Positions 61,451 to 64,000 of a stretch of 64,000 nucleotides of DNA are shown here, piece by piece (position 1 is the first letter of the stretch; each line of letters opens with the position of its first letter). The position numbers and the translations under genes were made by a program. Under the pieces are notes generated by a model that saw only the letters and a program-made list of their open reading frames with translations, was not told where the DNA came from and ran no database searches. Origin of the DNA: Foliamicus sp965115835 (GTDB lineage: Bacteria; Pseudomonadota; Gammaproteobacteria; Steroidobacterales; Foliamicaceae); assembly GCA_965115835.1 (NCBI GenBank), contig OZ220471.1:1736001-1800000 (forward strand), read 5' to 3'.

Positions 61451-63528
61451 TCCAAAGTCGTGGCGAGTCCAGGTCTGTGCGCTGAGGTGCAGCGAGATGG
61501 TCCGTCCGTAGTCTGCTGGCGCGTCGGGTAGTCGGGGATTTCGGCAAGCTGGCGCTTTCCGGGCCGTCGATCTTGGGCTTTTTGGCGGCCCGCGTCGTCG
61601 CGTGACGCAGTTCGGGCAGAGTGGGGGCGTCGGGCGGCGTCGTTTCAGCGGCCGAAGCCGCGCCGGGTGACTTGTCGCATGGCGTCGCCCTGCCGGGCGG
61701 CGAAGTGGCGGTGGGCTTGCGGCATGTAGTCGAATCGTTCGTCGAGTCGCACGATCGAGATGGCTGCGTTTGCGAGGCAGGCAAGGTTGCGGCGGAGACG
61801 CTTTGCCCGAACGCGGTTGCGGTCTTCGTCGTAGCTGACGTCACGCACATAGTGCAGCCGGTTCTCGATCTCCCAATGGCCTCGGTTGAGACGAAGCAAT
61901 TCACTCGCCGATGCCTGTTCCGGCCCCAGCGAGGTGACGCCGTACACAGTTTCGGTCGAGGTGCGCCGGGTGCGCAGGACATGCCGTTCGCGCTCGATGC
62001 GGATGGCTTGGCGGCGGTGAGGCATCGCGACGCAATCGGGCGAGACGAGATCGAGAGGGATCACCCGACAGCGGCGGGTCTCGATGCGTCCATGCCCCTT
62101 CTCGGTCGTCTCGTGCTCGGTGGCCGCGACTTGCGCGGCCTCCCAGTCGAGGCCGGAGGCCAGACCGTCAAGCAACTCCTGCTGGTTACCCTTGACCGTC
62201 ATCAGGTAGAACCCGCCGCGCTCGGCGATCAATTGCGCGGTCTTGCGCTGCGTGTGCAGGGCGTCGAGCGTCACCACCCGATCCCGGATGTCGAGACGCT
62301 GCAGCAGCGCGCGCGCGCCCAAGATCTCGCCGCCAGCCCCGTCGCAGGCCTCTTGACCGCAGATCAGGCCGCTGCCGTGCTCGACCGCCGCCACCAGCAC
62401 GCGCTCGCTGTCCTTGCCCTGGATCCACTCCGCCGCAGTCACCTTGCCGTCAACCGCAACCGCGCCGTGCGGAGACCGGTTCTGCTCAATGAAGCGGCTC
62501 AGCGCTTCGTCGAGCACTTCCGGAGCGACCTGCGACAGCACCCGGTGAAACGAGGTTCGCGACGGCGCGACATAGCGCTTGCGGCTCGGACTCCAAAACG
62601 CCCGCACCGCCGCCAGTTGCGCCTGGGTCAGACGAGCAGCGAACTCCCCGATCGTCACCACCCCGCGCACCCCCGCCAGCTTCGCCGCCAGAGCAATCGA
62701 AAAGATCGTCGCCAACGAGTGGCGGATGCCCCGCGCCTTGCGATACTCCGGCACTTGGCGGAGAAACTCATACAGGCTCCTGAGACGCTCGACCTCCGGC
62801 GGTCGCGGCGGCGACACGACCAGCCCCCATTCCTGGTCGTCCTGCGGCTGACGCAAGGCCGCGCATGCCGACGAACGCAACTCCCGTATCAGCACCCGCT
62901 TCGGCTCGCCGTGCTCGCGCCAGCCGCCCCCCGGAACCCGCGCATAGCCGCGCGTCCTGCCAATCTCCCGCCAGTTGGCGGCACGGTAGCAGGTGCCGCT
63001 GAACCGGGCCGGATCGACAAACGTCTCCGCCAGCAACACCGGATGGCCGGTCTGCGCCTTCATGTCCTGCGACAGCCGACGCAGCGACAAGCCGAGAACT
63101 CGCGAGGCGAGATTGGGCACGCGAGCGCCCGGAAGCACCAGAAACCGCGTGTTGTTCGCGACCAGCCGCAGCCGACGAAACTGCTGCTCGCGAGTCCAGC
63201 CGATCAGACGATCACGCACCCCGACCTTGAACGAACCCGCATGCCAGCCCAACAGCGCCAGCCAAGTCCCGTCCGGCAACTCCGCGACCTGCCGGACACC
63301 GCCACCGACCAGACCACGGAACCCAAGATAGTGGTGACGGGACATCAGCACATCCCAGCGAGCGGACTCGGCTCGATCCGTCACCGGCCGCACCGACACC
63401 TCCGTCAGATCGAACCCGGACAAGACAACTGACATCTCCATCGCCGACCATCATGACCGAATACCTGCTCAATGTCCAGTACACCGCAAACGAATTGTTA
63501 GGCCAATAATCTGAACACGACTTTGGAA
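61450..63528. mobile_element. ISAs1-type insertion sequence
   Basis: Terminal inverted repeats TTCCAAAGTCGTG (61450-61462) and CACGACTTTGGAA (63516-63528) bound one transposase gene; total about 2.08 kb. It sits in an ankyrin gene. A target duplication could not be read because the ankyrin repeats themselves (CCTGCGGTTTTGGA on both sides) confuse the flanks; a deletion between repeats may have followed insertion. Confidence 0.8.
61645..63441 (-). CDS. ISAs1-family transposase with DruA-like (DUF4338) N-terminal domain
   Basis: 598 residues. N-terminal ~190 residues match DUF4338, the domain of Druantia protein DruA: LMSRHHYLGFRGLVGGGVRQ, LLGWHAGSFKVGVRDRLIGW, FLVLPGARVPNLASRVL, ETFVDPARFSGTCYRAANW. 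Residues ~220-275 (LYEFLRQVPEYRKARGIRHS) are the DDE_Tnp_1-associated domain. Then the DDE catalytic core: Asp331 (VAVDGKVTAAEW), Asp393 (TLDALHTQRKTA) and Glu524/526 (HWEIENRLHYVRDV). The reading frame is intact, so the element may be active. Confidence 0.88.
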   Translation of the reverse strand: MEMSVVLSGFDLTEVSVRPVTDRAESARWDVLMSRHHYLGFRGLVGGGVRQVAELPDGTWLALLGWHAGSFKVGVRDRLIGWTREQQFRRLRLVANNTRFLVLPGARVPNLASRVLGLSLRRLSQDMKAQTGHPVLLAETFVDPARFSGTCYRAANWREIGRTRGYARVPGGGWREHGEPKRVLIRELRSSACAALRQPQDDQEWGLVVSPPRPPEVERLRSLYEFLRQVPEYRKARGIRHSLATIFSIALAAKLAGVRGVVTIGEFAARLTQAQLAAVRAFWSPSRKRYVAPSRTSFHRVLSQVAPEVLDEALSRFIEQNRSPHGAVAVDGKVTAAEWIQGKDSERVLVAAVEHGSGLICGQEACDGAGGEILGARALLQRLDIRDRVVTLDALHTQRKTAQLIAERGGFYLMTVKGNQQELLDGLASGLDWEAAQVAATEHETTEKGHGRIETRRCRVIPLDLVSPDCVAMPHRRQAIRIERERHVLRTRRTSTETVYGVTSLGPEQASASELLRLNRGHWEIENRLHYVRDVSYDEDRNRVRAKRLRRNLACLANAAISIVRLDERFDYMPQAHRHFAARQGDAMRQVTRRGFGR

Positions 63529-63976
63529 CAGCCCTGTCCAAAACCGCAGGGGCATTGCTGCTCCTCGCCGCCTCGTGCAAGGGCGTCTTTCCATTATGAC
63601 TAGCACGCGCATTGATCTCTGCCCCTGCGTCGAGCAACATCTTCACAACCGCAGGGGCCTCGCTACTCGCTGCCGCTATGTGCAAGGGTGTCCTTCCATC
63701 CATACTTCGCGCATCCACTTCCGCACCTGCGCCGAGCAACACTCCCAAAACCGCAGGAGTCTTACTGTTCGCTGCCGCCGTGTGCAGGGGTGTTTCTCCA
63801 AGCATATCCCGCGCGTTGATCTCTGCGCCTGCGTTGAGGCAACGGGAAACATCCGCTACCTCCGCATGCGCGAAGAAGGTCGGCGTATTCCAGTCTTGGC
63901 AGGAGGCCGCCACCTTGATCGATCCACCGCAAGCCCACAAGGAGAATGCGGCCGTCAGAATCTGTTTCGCTTTCAT
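63529..63976 (-). pseudogene. Ankyrin-repeat gene, 5' part with signal peptide
   Basis: ATG at 63976: MKAKQILTAAFSLWACGGSI is a signal peptide, then a cap and ankyrin repeats (GETPLHTAAANSKTPAVLGV, GRTPLHIAAASSEAPAVVKM, GKTPLHEAARSSNAPAVLD) up to the IS border. The frame then runs into the IS. With the 3' part it made a periplasmic or secreted ankyrin protein, now broken. The region right of 63976 shows nothing further before the window ends. Confidence 0.85.
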
Positions 63977-64000
63977 TTTGTTCAGTACCTTGGCATCGTT

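Noticed and set aside
61621..63432. Plus-strand frame of 603 codons opposite the transposase
   Set aside because: The minus frame carries DDE residues and the DruA-like domain; the plus frame has none.
1..64000. tRNA or rRNA genes, attachment sites
   Set aside because: No cloverleaf with CCA-type end, no rRNA-like sequence and no integrase or att-like direct repeats at the edges were seen.

Overview
This 64 kb window is part of a large, very GC-rich conjugative element (a plasmid or an ICE) from a proteobacterium. An alphaproteobacterial host is my best guess, from the GC content and the style of the phage-type repressor at the left edge. I see no rRNA, tRNA, integrase, replication initiator or ParA here, so the window alone cannot separate plasmid from ICE.

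Layout. (1) 1-24980: a truncated XRE repressor on the minus strand faces a plus-strand transfer operon across an operator-like intergenic region. The operon is a nearly complete F-type (TraA/L/E/K/B/V/C/W/U/N/F/H/G, TrbI, TrbC) type IV secretion system, with a S26 peptidase, TraD coupling protein and TrwC-like MOBF relaxase/helicase TraI. Most genes overlap by 4 nt. Unusual guests are a degenerate HD-hydrolase-like protein, a small unknown protein, an ssb between traW and traU, and an antisense membrane-protein gene between traG and traD. (2) 24981-36120: lower-GC sequence with a coiled-coil protein, then a minus-strand defence-type locus: ribbon-helix-helix-like protein, YeeA-like DNA methyltransferase, helicase and T5orf172 (GIY-YIG-like) nuclease. 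Helicase and nuclease are tandemly duplicated, with one shortened helicase and one broken nuclease; a second GIY-YIG gene downstream is decayed. (3) 36121-41350: three 144-bp tandem repeats, two strong terminators, and minus-strand genes for a DUF2493 SLOG protein (with a structured leader), a small protein, a Toprim protein, an SSB and another SLOG-fold protein. (4) 41350-44776: a lower-GC cargo island of three unknown genes, one with an in-frame UGA. IS-end-like sequences and a ~730-bp direct duplication carrying the SLOG gene bracket it. (5) 44777-60508: the second SLOG copy, a SRAP/YedK gene, then a long minus-strand set: MoxR AAA+ ATPase, DUF3150 protein, VWA protein, ParB-like protein, GHKL ATPase, DUF2958 fragments, a 214-aa protein and a 1507-aa methylase/strawberry-notch helicase. 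(6) 60509-64000: an ankyrin-repeat gene split by an ISAs1-type element whose transposase carries a DruA-like (DUF4338) N-terminal domain.

How it works together. Region 1 builds the mating pore and processes the DNA. The ssb, Toprim, SRAP and SLOG genes probably support or protect the element's single-stranded DNA. The ParB/MoxR/VWA/GHKL/strawberry-notch set is a recurring but poorly understood maintenance module of large elements. The methyltransferase-helicase-nuclease locus and the lower-GC cargo island look like defence or accessory cargo. All functional assignments come from reading motifs and gene order; no database search was run.
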